The notes beneath the pieces were generated by a model. That model was not told where the DNA came from and ran no database searches. It saw only the letters and a program-made list of their open reading frames with translations. The position numbers and the translations under genes are program-made. DNA of 64,000 nucleotides from Hoeflea marina (GTDB lineage: Bacteria > Pseudomonadota > Alphaproteobacteria > Rhizobiales > Rhizobiaceae). How positions within the stretch are numbered: position 1 is the first letter of the stretch; each line of letters begins with the position of its first letter. Positions 43,894 through 52,537 of the stretch are shown in pieces. Location of the stretch: positions 62,001 through 126,000 of the forward strand of contig NZ_QGTR01000003.1 in the NCBI RefSeq assembly GCF_003182275.1. The letters run 5' to 3'.

Positions 43894-45779
43894 CGCCTGG
43901 GCATCCCCGCCGGCCTGAGATGGCGGCGAAGGGCTGCAATGCGAAAGATCGCATTGGGGGCGCCATAGCCGCGATAGCCGCGACGCTCGACAATCTCGAA
44001 GAACAGTCCCTCGCCGAATGTCGGGCTGTAGAGCTGGAAATACTCTCCATGCTCGTCCCGGTCATAGAGGATGTTGCGCGACTTGAGCCGCTCGGTGAGT
44101 TCGGGGTCGAGACCGAAGCGGGCTTCGACATCGTCGTAATAGTTCGGCGTTATCGCCAGCGTCACGAAGCCGTTGCGGCGCAACGCGTCGGCGGTGGCGA
44201 AGATGTCGCCGGTGGAAAACGCCAGATGCTGGATGCCCGATCCGGAGGTTTCGGTGATGAAATGGCCCGCCAGCGTGTTGCGGTTCTCGGCCCCGTTCAT
44301 GGTCACCCGCAGGGTGCCTTCGGCGTTCTCGACGACCTGGCTGCGCACGAGTCCGGCCGGATCGACGATGTCGACCATTGGCGTCTTGTGGGCCGCGAGC
44401 GTCGAGGTGTAGAACAGCAGCCAAGTGAGCATCTCGTCATATTTGACCGTCTGAGCGACATGATCGATGGCGATCAGGCCCGCCGGGGCGGTGTCGGCAA
44501 CGGCTGCATGCGGAATGAATTCCACGTCCCAGATGCGGGCGAGCCCGGCGGTGTCGTCGAGAAAATAGATCACGCCGCCGCCGACGCCGCGGATGGCCGG
44601 CATGGTGATCTCGTCCGGACCCACCGCCTGCTCGAAGCACTCGGCGCCCAGCGCCAGTGCGCGCTCGAACGCCGCCCTGGCATCGTCCACCTTCAAGCCC
44701 AGCGCATAGGCGGTGGCGCCGTGGACCAGATATGAGGAAGCGGCAAATCCCTTGTCCTCTGTGTTGAGCACCAGCCTGATGCCGCCCTGGCGATAGAGCG
44801 TCACGCGCTTGGACCTGTGCTCGGCAGCCCGCTCGAAACCCATGGCGGAAAACAGCGCCGCCAGTTGCCCGCCTTCTTCCTCGTCGGCGGAAAACTCGAT
44901 GAAGGCGACGCTCTCCACCCGGGCGCGGTCCGGCATGGCCGGAACCTGGATGGCGATGTCGGGCTCCAGCCGGGAGACCCGATCCATCAGATAGACGAGC
45001 GAGCGGTGACCATCGACCGATATGGCCGAAGGCGAACCGCCGCGGAACTGGTCATTGAAGATCTCCAGCGACAGGTAGCCGTCATAGCCCGTGGCCGCCA
45101 CTGCGCGCATGAAATCGATCACAGCCAGATCACCCTCGCCGGGCATGTTGCGGAAATGCCGGCTCCAGTAGAGCAGGTCCATCTCGATCTGCGGCGCGTC
45201 CGCCAGCTGGACGATGAAGATCTTGTCGCCGGGTATCGAGCGGATCGAATTGACGTCGATCCTGCGGGCGAGCGTGTGGAAGCTGTCCAGGATCAAACCG
45301 ATATTGGCGTGGTCGGCGCGGCGGACGACCTCCCAGGCGTCGCGATGATCATGAATGTGGCGGCCCCAGGCTAGCGCCTCGTAGCCGACCCTGAGGTTCC
45401 GCCTTGCCGCGCGCTCGCCCAGTTCCAGGAAGTCCGCCGCGATTCTGTCGATGCCGCCGAGCGCCACCGGCGAGACATTCGAGCAGATCAGCATCAGGTC
45501 GGTGCCCAGCTCCTGCATGAGGTCGAACTTGCGCTCGGCGCGGTCGAAATTGCGGCCGCGCAGCGGCTCCGGCATGCCCTCGAAATCGCGGAACGGCTGG
45601 AACAACGTGACCTCAAGCCCGTGATCGCGCACCATCCGGCCGACCTCGGCCGGCGAGCCATCGAAGGCGAGAAAGTCGTTCTCGAAGATCTCCACGCCGG
45701 CAAAGCCCGCCGCGGCGATGGCCGCCAGCTTCTGCTCGAGATCGCCGCTGATCGATACCGTGGCTATGGACGTCTTCAT
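43890..45779 (-). CDS. quiC: 3-dehydroshikimate dehydratase-like protein (sugar isomerase/HPPD-domain fusion)
   Basis: A 629-residue fusion. The N-terminal half (about 1-270) is a xylose-isomerase-like TIM barrel with metal-binding residues in YEALAWGRHIHDH, LDSFHTLARR and the SLEIFND block. The C-terminal half is a vicinal-oxygen-chelate, 4-hydroxyphenylpyruvate-dioxygenase-like domain (AIDHVAQTV, HLAFSTGDIF, EYFQLYSPTFGEGLFFEIVER). This layout is that of QuiC/QsuB dehydratases, which turn 3-dehydroshikimate into protocatechuate during quinate and shikimate breakdown. It overlaps the oxidoreductase gene as ATGA and belongs to an operon with a TctABC importer. The exact substrate is inference. 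Confidence 0.85.
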   Translation of the reverse strand: MKTSIATVSISGDLEQKLAAIAAAGFAGVEIFENDFLAFDGSPAEVGRMVRDHGLEVTLFQPFRDFEGMPEPLRGRNFDRAERKFDLMQELGTDLMLICSNVSPVALGGIDRIAADFLELGERAARRNLRVGYEALAWGRHIHDHRDAWEVVRRADHANIGLILDSFHTLARRIDVNSIRSIPGDKIFIVQLADAPQIEMDLLYWSRHFRNMPGEGDLAVIDFMRAVAATGYDGYLSLEIFNDQFRGGSPSAISVDGHRSLVYLMDRVSRLEPDIAIQVPAMPDRARVESVAFIEFSADEEEGGQLAALFSAMGFERAAEHRSKRVTLYRQGGIRLVLNTEDKGFAASSYLVHGATAYALGLKVDDARAAFERALALGAECFEQAVGPDEITMPAIRGVGGGVIYFLDDTAGLARIWDVEFIPHAAVADTAPAGLIAIDHVAQTVKYDEMLTWLLFYTSTLAAHKTPMVDIVDPAGLVRSQVVENAEGTLRVTMNGAENRNTLAGHFITETSGSGIQHLAFSTGDIFATADALRRNGFVTLAITPNYYDDVEARFGLDPELTERLKSRNILYDRDEHGEYFQLYSPTFGEGLFFEIVERRGYRGYGAPNAIFRIAALRRHLRPAGMPRR

Positions 45780-46825
45780 GGCTGATGCCTTTCGTGGACG
45801 AGATCGACGGCCAGACCGGTCTGACTGCTCTCCTGGATGGCGGCCATCACCCGGAGCGCCTCCCAGCCTTCGCGCACGGGGACCAGAGGCTCGGCCCGGC
45901 CAAGCGCCACCTCGCAGAAATGACGCATCTGCAAGGCCAGCGGATCACCGGCGTCGCAGAGCAGCTGCCGCCTCGAGATCGACGTCCACCAGTCGTTGCG
46001 GCCCTCGTCATGCCAGAGGCCGAGGTCGGGGATCGACAGCGAGGCCGCGGTGCCGCCGATCATCATGCTGCAGGCGTCCGTCCGCGGATAGGCGGGGTTC
46101 TCGCCTGCCGTCAGTTCCCAGCTCCAGGGCGCGACGATGGCGTCGGAGAGCGTCAGGGTGCCGATCGCGCCGCTCTGAAACCGCAGCAGGACGGCAGCGC
46201 TGTCCTCGACCGCCAATCCCCGCGCCGCATTCGAGGCGATCGCCTGCACGGAGGCGATGTCGCCGCAAAGCGCACGCAGCAGGTCGATCTCATGGATCGC
46301 ATTGATCATGATCGGCCCGGCCCCCGGCTCGCGCCGCCAGGCGGTGGCGAAATAGCCCTCCGGCTTGCAGAACCAGACGGTGACATGGGCGGCAATGATC
46401 CGGCCGAGCGCGCCTCCGGCAATCTCCCGGCAGGCGGCGATGATGCGCGGATTGTGGCGGCGGTGATGGCCAACCAGAACCGGCACGGCGCTGCGTTCCG
46501 AGGCCAGCACCAGCCGTTCGGCCGCAGCGGGCGTGTGGCCCACCGGCTTTTCCACCAGCGCCGCCACGCCGGCGGCCATGCAGTCGAGAGCGTTGTCGAC
46601 ATGATCGGGCGTCGGCGTCGCAATCACCACGCCATCCGGCCGGTCGGCGGCGAGCAGGTCTGCGAGCGAGGCAAACCATGGCGTGCCGAGGCTCTCGGCC
46701 AGGTCACGCGCCTCTGCCGCCGGATCCACGATGGCTGCGAGCCGCGCCTCGCGCATGACATGCTCCACATGCCGGCGGCCTATCAGGCCGGCCCCGAGAA
46801 CGGCCAGTCGTGCTGTCGATTGCAT
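45776..46825 (-). CDS. Gfo/Idh/MocA-family NAD(P)-dependent oxidoreductase
   Basis: A 349-residue enzyme with an N-terminal Rossmann domain (LAVLGAGLIGRRHVE) and the family's EKPVG motif near residue 90. The C-terminal alpha/beta domain carries INAIHEIDLLRALCGD, whose His is the usual catalytic residue. Family members oxidise sugars, inositols, quinate/shikimate and related compounds. Its place between a 3-dehydroshikimate-dehydratase-like gene and a tricarboxylate-type importer suggests quinate or shikimate dehydrogenation, which is inference. The stop overlaps the next gene (ATGA). Confidence 0.85.
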   Translation of the reverse strand: MQSTARLAVLGAGLIGRRHVEHVMREARLAAIVDPAAEARDLAESLGTPWFASLADLLAADRPDGVVIATPTPDHVDNALDCMAAGVAALVEKPVGHTPAAAERLVLASERSAVPVLVGHHRRHNPRIIAACREIAGGALGRIIAAHVTVWFCKPEGYFATAWRREPGAGPIMINAIHEIDLLRALCGDIASVQAIASNAARGLAVEDSAAVLLRFQSGAIGTLTLSDAIVAPWSWELTAGENPAYPRTDACSMMIGGTAASLSIPDLGLWHDEGRNDWWTSISRRQLLCDAGDPLALQMRHFCEVALGRAEPLVPVREGWEALRVMAAIQESSQTGLAVDLVHERHQP

Positions 46826-46894
46826 CAGGTCTCCGTCATCTGCAACAGGTCAGGATTGCCGGCCATCGCGGGAAGCCCGCGCCTGCCCGGCGGC

Positions 46895-48418
46895 TCAGGC
46901 TGATTCGCCCTCCGGTCCGCGCTTGCGCCGCCAGCCTGTGAGCCGCGGCCAGAGCGGCGTCTGCGAGAGCAGCATCAGCAGGAAACTGAGGGTCAGCACA
47001 AAGGTGATCGGATGGGAAACAAAGTCCCAGGCGAATGTTCCGATGTCGTTTCGTGCGCCGATCATGGCGCGGCGGTAGTTGGCGTCCATCATCGGGCCAA
47101 GAATGACCCCGAGGATGACCGGCCCGACCTGGAAGCCGTAGGTCTTGAGGAAATAGCCGAGCACGCCGAAGCCGAGCATCCAGTAGATATGGGCCGGATT
47201 GTTCTGGATCGCGTAGGTTCCCACCGCCGAGAGCACGATGATGAGGGGGATCAAGATCGCCTTCGGACATTCGACAATGCGGGTAAATATCTTGATACCG
47301 GTCAAGCCGAAGATCAGCAGGAAGACGTTGGCGAGCGTCAGATTGCCGACGGTGAACCAGAACAGGTGCGGCGTTTCCACCAGCATCAGCGGTCCCGGCT
47401 TGAGGCCGTGGATGAAGAGAGCGCCGATGATCACCGCCGTGACAGCGTCCCCCGGGATGCCCAGGGTCAGCATCGGAATGAAGGCGCCGCCCACAGCTGC
47501 GTTGTTGGCCGCCTCCGGCGCAATCAGGCCTTCCTTGCAGCCCTGCCCGAACGGAACCTCCGGCTTCTTGGTGGTGCGTTTGGCAAAGTCATAGGCAAGC
47601 AGGGCGGCGATATCGCCGCCCGTTCCGGGAAGAGCGCCGATGATGGTTCCGATCCCCGAAGAGCGCATCGCCAGGCCGAAGTATCGCTTCACATCGGAGA
47701 ATTTCGGGATGATCCGGTCGATCTTCTGCTTGATCGCCGGCAGGTCGAGATTGTGCAACTGGGCGAACGCCTCGCCAACGCCGAAGAATCCGATCATCGC
47801 CGCAACATAGGGAATGCCGCCCATCAGCGTGACGGAATCGTAGGTGAAGCGGCCTTCCGCTGTCATCGGATCGAGGCCGACCATGCCGATCAGCACCCCG
47901 AGGGCGCCGGCGAAAGCTCCCTTCGCAAAGCTCTCGCCCGACAGCGTACCGACGAGCAGAATGCCGATCAGACCGAGCAGCAGATAGTCGCGCGAGTTGA
48001 ACATCAACGCGAAGCCGGAGATCATCGGCGCAAACAATGCCAGCGCCAGAATGCCCACGAAACCGCCAAACACGGACATCACCGTGGTCAGGCCGATGGC
48101 CTCGCCGGCCTCGCCGCGCTGGGCCATCGGGTAGCCTTCGATGGCAGTGGCAATGGCGCTCGGCGCGCCGGGAATGTTGAGAAGAATCGCGGTGCGGGAG
48201 CCGCCATAGACGCCGCCCGTGAACACGCCGGCAATCAGCGCCAAGGCATCATTGACATCCCACTTAAAGGTGAACGAGATCAGGATCGAGGTCGCCATGG
48301 TCACCGAGAGGCCGGGAATGGCGCCAACATAAATGCCCGCAAGCGTTCCGATGCCGGTCAGAAAGAGCAGCCACGGATCAATCCAGGACAGACCGAAATT
48401 GCCGATGATCTCCACCAT
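46895..48418 (-). CDS. tctA: tripartite tricarboxylate transporter, large permease TctA
   Basis: A 507-residue inner-membrane permease with about twelve helices, the main transport subunit of a TctABC secondary importer. GIYVGAIPGLSVTMATSILISFTF near the start and GTIIGALPGTGGDIAALLAYDFAKRT in the second half are the two characteristic internal-repeat motifs. AVGGAFIPMLTLGIPGDAVTAVIIGAL is the conserved central block. The transported carboxylate is not defined; the neighbouring catabolic genes suggest an aromatic precursor such as a shikimate-pathway acid. Starts right after the TctB stop. Confidence 0.93.
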   Translation of the reverse strand: MVEIIGNFGLSWIDPWLLFLTGIGTLAGIYVGAIPGLSVTMATSILISFTFKWDVNDALALIAGVFTGGVYGGSRTAILLNIPGAPSAIATAIEGYPMAQRGEAGEAIGLTTVMSVFGGFVGILALALFAPMISGFALMFNSRDYLLLGLIGILLVGTLSGESFAKGAFAGALGVLIGMVGLDPMTAEGRFTYDSVTLMGGIPYVAAMIGFFGVGEAFAQLHNLDLPAIKQKIDRIIPKFSDVKRYFGLAMRSSGIGTIIGALPGTGGDIAALLAYDFAKRTTKKPEVPFGQGCKEGLIAPEAANNAAVGGAFIPMLTLGIPGDAVTAVIIGALFIHGLKPGPLMLVETPHLFWFTVGNLTLANVFLLIFGLTGIKIFTRIVECPKAILIPLIIVLSAVGTYAIQNNPAHIYWMLGFGVLGYFLKTYGFQVGPVILGVILGPMMDANYRRAMIGARNDIGTFAWDFVSHPITFVLTLSFLLMLLSQTPLWPRLTGWRRKRGPEGESA

Positions 48419-48419
48419 C

Positions 48420-48911
48420 TCAGGACCATCCCCGCATCAGCGTACCCGCAGGAAGAACCACCTGGAAGACGACCCTGAACACAAGGTAGACCGCGAGCAG
48501 CGACACTGCGGTCAGCGCGGTGGTCATCAGCAGGCTACGGCGCCATAGAAACAGAATGGACAAAAAGAGGAAGATCGCCGAGCTGATCAGAAAGCCCACC
48601 CAAGGCATCGCCGCGAGATACAGTGCCACCAAGCCGATCATGCCGCTGAGCCGGAGCGGCACGATATCTGCGACAAAGCCATGCAGTGGCGAACGTCCGC
48701 CCGCAACCGGACGGCTGCGCACCACGTCGCGCAGGATGGCCAATCCAGAGACCAGCATCGTGCCGGTCGCAAGCATCGGGAAGATCCCCGGCGTGGAGAG
48801 GCCGGAGAATCCGGAGATCGCGAAGGCCTGCCAAAGCAAAATGGCGCTGAACACCACGAGCGCAATGGCAAAAACAAGTTCTCCTGGCCGGCGTGACTGT
48901 CTGGTCTGCAT
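48420..48911 (-). CDS. tctB: tripartite tricarboxylate transporter, small permease TctB
   Basis: A 163-residue membrane protein with four hydrophobic helices (LVFAIALVVFSAILLWQAF, LSGMIGLVALYLAAMPW and others), the size and pattern of TctB. Poor sequence conservation is normal in this subunit, so the call rests largely on position between TctC and TctA. ATG 48911 has GGGAGAAA four bases upstream; a longer start to 48983 would run into a strong hairpin and is rejected. Confidence 0.85.
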   Translation of the reverse strand: MQTRQSRRPGELVFAIALVVFSAILLWQAFAISGFSGLSTPGIFPMLATGTMLVSGLAILRDVVRSRPVAGGRSPLHGFVADIVPLRLSGMIGLVALYLAAMPWVGFLISSAIFLFLSILFLWRRSLLMTTALTAVSLLAVYLVFRVVFQVVLPAGTLMRGWS

Positions 48912-48945
48912 GCACTTTCTCCCGAAAGCAACGGATGCGCAGCGA

Positions 48946-48974
48946 GATGCCCCGGCGCTTGCGCCCGGGGCATC
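48946..48974 (-). other. strong intercistronic stem-loop between tctC and tctB
   Basis: GATGCCCCGG (48946-48955) and CCGGGGCATC (48965-48974) form a perfect 10 bp stem with a nine-base loop, ten bases past the tctC stop. No U-tract follows, so it is more likely a stability or attenuation element than a full terminator. A similar stem follows the TRAP binding-protein gene at 55.7 kb. Confidence 0.55.
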
Positions 48975-48983
48975 CTGTCGCAA

Positions 48984-49979
48984 TCAGGGGCGCGCGATGC
49001 CCAGCGAGTCCGGGCTGACCTTCGCCGCACCGCTGTCCTGCAGCGCCCAGGCGGTGACCTGCTGCCACTTCTTGAGGAAGGCGGCCGCCTCGTCGCCGGA
49101 AATGTTCATGATCACATTCCCCTTGTTGGCCATCAGCGTCACGAATTCGGAGCTCTTTGCGCCTACACCAAAGGCTGCAACCAGCTTGGCCTTGACGTCG
49201 TCGGGCACGTCGGACTTGACGAAGACACCATAGAACGGCCCCCAGGGCAGGAATTTGGCCATCTCCGGGATGGCGTCGGTGATCGGCACCACATCCGGCA
49301 TCGATTCGACCGCTTCGCCATTGACCACGGCGAGCGCCCGCATGGTGCCGGCCTTGATCTGCTCGGCCGCCGCGGAAATTCCTGCCGGCATGAAGTCAAC
49401 CTCGTTGCCGAGCATCGCCGTCAGGCCGGGGCCTTCCCCATCAAAGGGAATGGCGGTGACGTCGAAATCGACCGAGTTCTTGATCAGCGCCGCCACCGTG
49501 CTTGGCAGTCCACCCGGACCGGTGGAGCCCATCTTGACCATCGCGGGATTGGCCTTGATGTCGGCAAGCAGCTCCTGCATGGTCTGGTACTTCGAGCCGG
49601 ACGGAACGACGATGACTGCCACACCACGGCCCAAGATGTTGACGGGGTAGAAGCCCGAATAATCCAACTTTGACACGCCCATGATGGGGTGCAGCTGCGG
49701 GTTTTCGGCTCCGTAAAGGAAAGTGTAGCCATCGGACGGCGCCGCAGCGACGAAGGCGGTGGAAATGGCGCCGGCGCCACCGGATTTATTGAGCACCACG
49801 ATCGGCTTGCCGAGCGCCTGCTCGACGGCAGGGTTGACGGCGCGGGCGACCGTGTCCGTGGCGCCGCCGGCGCCCCACATGACAACGCCCAGGACCTCGC
49901 GTTCCGGATAGTCGGCGGCTTGCGCAACGGCAGCCATCATCGACAGAGCGGCAGCCGCTCCCAGCAGTTTGCGTAGCAT
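48984..49979 (-). CDS. tctC: tripartite tricarboxylate transporter substrate-binding protein TctC
   Basis: A 331-residue periplasmic protein with a Sec signal peptide (MLRKLLGAAAALSMMAAVAQAA). The Bug/TctC fold follows, with PEREVLGVVMWGAGGATDTVAR, IVVLNKSGGAGAISTAFVAAAPSDGYT and GSTGPGGLPSTVAALI. It binds a carboxylate and delivers it to TctBA. ATG 49979 has GGAGG six to seven bases upstream. First gene of the operon; the 193-base upstream gap carries an imperfect CCAT/ATGG inverted repeat. Ligand not known. Confidence 0.92.
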   Translation of the reverse strand: MLRKLLGAAAALSMMAAVAQAADYPEREVLGVVMWGAGGATDTVARAVNPAVEQALGKPIVVLNKSGGAGAISTAFVAAAPSDGYTFLYGAENPQLHPIMGVSKLDYSGFYPVNILGRGVAVIVVPSGSKYQTMQELLADIKANPAMVKMGSTGPGGLPSTVAALIKNSVDFDVTAIPFDGEGPGLTAMLGNEVDFMPAGISAAAEQIKAGTMRALAVVNGEAVESMPDVVPITDAIPEMAKFLPWGPFYGVFVKSDVPDDVKAKLVAAFGVGAKSSEFVTLMANKGNVIMNISGDEAAAFLKKWQQVTAWALQDSGAAKVSPDSLGIARP

Positions 49980-50130
49980 TGAATTCCTCCCAAAAACGCC
50001 GCAGGGCGAGCTGTCGCCGGCGGCTCTCTCCTCAAACAAGTCCCATTGGCCGGCACCTCCCGCGCCTGCCGACGGTGGTCATGGTGGACGGTTTCAACCG
50101 TCTGCGCAATTACCAATATGCTCATGGATC

Positions 50131-50152
50131 ATACCATTCCGATATGGCACGG
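50131..50152. promoter_or_regulatory. candidate operator upstream of tctC
   Basis: CCATTCCGATATGG is an imperfect inverted repeat (CCAT and ATGG ends), preceded by an AT-rich ATGCTCATGGATCATA stretch. It lies about 160 bases upstream of tctC, close to the end of the LysR gene. It may be the LysR site, but this is only a guess. Confidence 0.25.
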
Positions 50153-50172
50153 AAGGGGACTTCACTGCGCTT

Positions 50173-51087
50173 TCAGGCGTTCGATGCCTGCATGGCATCG
50201 CGCAGCGCCACGATGAAGTGATCCTCGAAGCCCGAGAGCTCAACATCCCTGCGGATCGCGACGTAGGTCTCGAAATCGGTCTTTTCCTCGATGGGAATGA
50301 CAGCGATATGACCATCGTCCGCGCCGAGATCTGCGACCGTGAAGCTGTCGAGCACCGCGATGCCGAGATCCTGCCGCACCAGGCCGATGACCGTGGACCC
50401 GAAGCGGGCCCGGATGTTGATGTCATACTGGATCTGCGTGGCGTCGAAGATCGAGGCCATGATGGCGCCATAGGGATCCTTCGGATCGATTCCGATCAGC
50501 GGATAGTCCGCCATCTCGCGCGCCGAGACCGAAACCCGGCCCGCCAGGGGATGGCCGCGCGCGGCGATGCAGACAAGCCTGCCGCTGGCCAGCGGCCGGA
50601 ATTCGATCGCCGGGTGGTCGAAGCGGTGGCTCATGCAGACCAGTTCGCCCTTGCGCAGCATCAGGTAATCGGGGGCCTCCTCGATCTTGAGCAGCTCGAT
50701 GTTGAGGCGTATGTCGGGAAACCGCTGCTTGAACCGGATGATCGCGCGCGGGATCATCGCATGGGCGATGCTGGGGACCGAACCGATGGAGAGCTCGACG
50801 TCGCGGCCGCGGCGCAACTGGTTGACGGCATAGTCGAGGTCGCCGAGCTTCTTGTGCACGGCATGCAGTTGCACGAAGACATCGGCCGCTTCCGGCGCGG
50901 GCACGAAGCGGCCGTTCTCGCGGTTGAACAGGCTGATGCCGAGCTGGCTCTCGACATGCTTGATGGTGCGGCTGACACCCGGCTGGGCGACATGGAGAAT
51001 GCGCGCCGCGCCGCCGATGGATCCCGCGACCATGACGGCCCGGATCGCCTCGATCTGGTGAAGCGTGAGTGACTTGTCCGAAGCCAT
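50173..51087 (-). CDS. LysR-family transcriptional regulator (near tctC operon)
   Basis: A 304-residue LysR-type regulator. The N-terminal winged helix-turn-helix is LHQIEAIRAVMVAGSIGGAARILHVAQPGVSRTIKHVESQLGISLF. The C-terminal effector domain has SIGSVPSIAHAMIPRAIIRFKQRFPDI and an LGIAVLDSFTVADLG block. ATG 51087 follows GAGGGG by about five bases; a much longer reading upstream is rejected because it lacks a site and a conserved sequence. It lies upstream of the Tct/quiC operon on the same strand and is its likely regulator. The 358-base gap to the next divergent LysR gene shows no gene. Confidence 0.88.
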   Translation of the reverse strand: MASDKSLTLHQIEAIRAVMVAGSIGGAARILHVAQPGVSRTIKHVESQLGISLFNRENGRFVPAPEAADVFVQLHAVHKKLGDLDYAVNQLRRGRDVELSIGSVPSIAHAMIPRAIIRFKQRFPDIRLNIELLKIEEAPDYLMLRKGELVCMSHRFDHPAIEFRPLASGRLVCIAARGHPLAGRVSVSAREMADYPLIGIDPKDPYGAIMASIFDATQIQYDINIRARFGSTVIGLVRQDLGIAVLDSFTVADLGADDGHIAVIPIEEKTDFETYVAIRRDVELSGFEDHFIVALRDAMQASNA

Positions 51088-51445
51088 GCGTCCCCTCTCC
51101 GCCGCCTGATCGCTGTCGCGGCGCCCGGTATCGCGGCCACTTCTAGCGCGAGTCCCGCGCATGGCGAAATGATTCATTGCCGGCGCTTCCGGCGCGTCGT
51201 GCATCCCGAGATGCGGCGACAATCGACGGCGCCGACCTTGATGCGGGCTCTGCCGGCTCGGCAAACGGGGGTTCGGGCCCGGCCATCTCCCGGAGGCCGG
51301 TGATGCACCCCGGCCCAGTTGTGCGCATAACCCGACCACGCCGCGGCGCCGGGGACTGCTCCGGGCCGGACCGCGTTTCGACTTCCAAATCGAACGACGC
51401 TGGCTTACGGTCAAACCGGGAGATCCTCCAAGGGCGACATTGCGA
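51088..51445. promoter_or_regulatory. gap between two divergent LysR genes
   Basis: This 358-base stretch holds no convincing gene. It is probably the shared promoter region of the two LysR-family regulators. I could not pick out a clear T-N11-A binding site in it. Confidence 0.4.
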
Positions 51446-52384
51446 ATGATTTCGGCCAAGCCGGTCCTAGGCGAACTCAACTGGAACCTGTTCCGCACCT
51501 TCTGCGCCATCGCCGAGGAAGGCGGAATCACCCGCGCGGCAAGGCGGCTCAACATGAGCCAGCCCTCGATCAGCCAGGCACTCCAGCGGCTGGAGGACCA
51601 ATTGGGCTGCCAGCTCGTGTTCCGCGACAGCCGCCGCTTTTCGCTGACCGCCCGGGGCGAACGCATCTACCAGGAGTGCAGCGAGATCTTCCGCTGCGTC
51701 GACCGGATTTCGATCCTCACCGAAGACCGCAACGATGAGGAGTTCGGCGAGGTCAGCCTGCAGATCGTCAGCAATCTGGTTTCGCCGCTCATCAACGAGG
51801 CGCTGCGGCTCTATCACCTCAGACATCCATCGATCACCTGGAACATCGAGGTTCAAAACAGCCTGGAGACGGTCCGGCGCATCGCCCAGGAGAAATCCGG
51901 CATCGGCATCTGCCTGTTGGCCAAACCGGTGTTCAATCTCGACTGCAGGCTGCTGTTTCGCGAGGAGTTCAGCGTCTTCTGCGGGGCCGAGCACCCGTTC
52001 TTCGGCCGCACCCAGATCACCACCCGGGAACTGCGCCAGGAGCCGTTCGTCGCTTTCACCTGCGCCACGGAGGGTATGGGCCTGGAACCGATGGCCGTGC
52101 TGAGCGAGAGCGTCGGGCTCGGCAACCGCGTCAGCGGCCGCAGCCCAAATCTCGAGGAGGTCCGGCGCATGATCGTCGCAGGGTTGGGCATCGGCATATT
52201 GCCGCTGATGGCAGTGACCGACGAGCTGGAACGGGGCCTGCTGTGGCGGCTGGAAGTCAGCGACCATCCCATCGGTTCGGATGTGTTTCTGGTCAGCAAC
52301 CCGCAAGGCAGCCTGACTGTCCCGGAGCAGAACTTCATCACCGTGATGAGCGAGCTGCAGGCGCTCTACCCCGACATGCACTGA
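51446..52384 (+). CDS. LysR-family transcriptional regulator (near the amidase/TRAP operon)
   Basis: A 312-residue LysR-type regulator with the HTH block NWNLFRTFCAIAEEGGITRAARRLNMSQPSISQALQRLEDQLGCQLVFRDSRRF. The C-terminal effector-binding domain includes SPLINEALRLYHLRHPSITWNIE and IVAGLGIGILPLMAV. ATG 51446 lies six bases in from a possible TTG at 51440; the weak AAGGG upstream fits either. It is divergent from the other LysR gene and its 3' end faces the hydrolase/TRAP operon on the opposite strand, with a hairpin between. It may regulate that operon. Confidence 0.87.
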   Translation: MISAKPVLGELNWNLFRTFCAIAEEGGITRAARRLNMSQPSISQALQRLEDQLGCQLVFRDSRRFSLTARGERIYQECSEIFRCVDRISILTEDRNDEEFGEVSLQIVSNLVSPLINEALRLYHLRHPSITWNIEVQNSLETVRRIAQEKSGIGICLLAKPVFNLDCRLLFREEFSVFCGAEHPFFGRTQITTRELRQEPFVAFTCATEGMGLEPMAVLSESVGLGNRVSGRSPNLEEVRRMIVAGLGIGILPLMAVTDELERGLLWRLEVSDHPIGSDVFLVSNPQGSLTVPEQNFITVMSELQALYPDMH

Positions 52385-52392
52385 CAACGGAC

Positions 52393-52425
52393 AGGCCTGC
52401 TGTCGAGACGGAGACAGCACGGCCT
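52393..52425 (+). terminator. stem-loop between the convergent LysR and hydrolase genes
   Basis: AGGCC-T-GCTGTC pairs with GACAGC-AC-GGCCT around an eight-base loop, starting nine bases after the LysR stop. The stem is long with small interior mismatches and could terminate both convergent transcripts. No run of T follows on either side. Confidence 0.45.
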
Positions 52426-52537
52426 GAGGCCGCGGGGGGCCTCTCGTGGAGAGAAACCCCAGTCGGGCCGCATCCGGGCAGTTTCCCCGCATGGTGGATC
52501 TCGGGTCGGCAAGCCAATGCGACAAACCAGTGGAGCG

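Noticed and set aside
50173-51666. LysR gene starting at 51666
   Set aside because: The extra N-terminal part is low-complexity, lies over the divergent LysR gene, and the ATG at 51087 has a proper ribosome site and HTH start.
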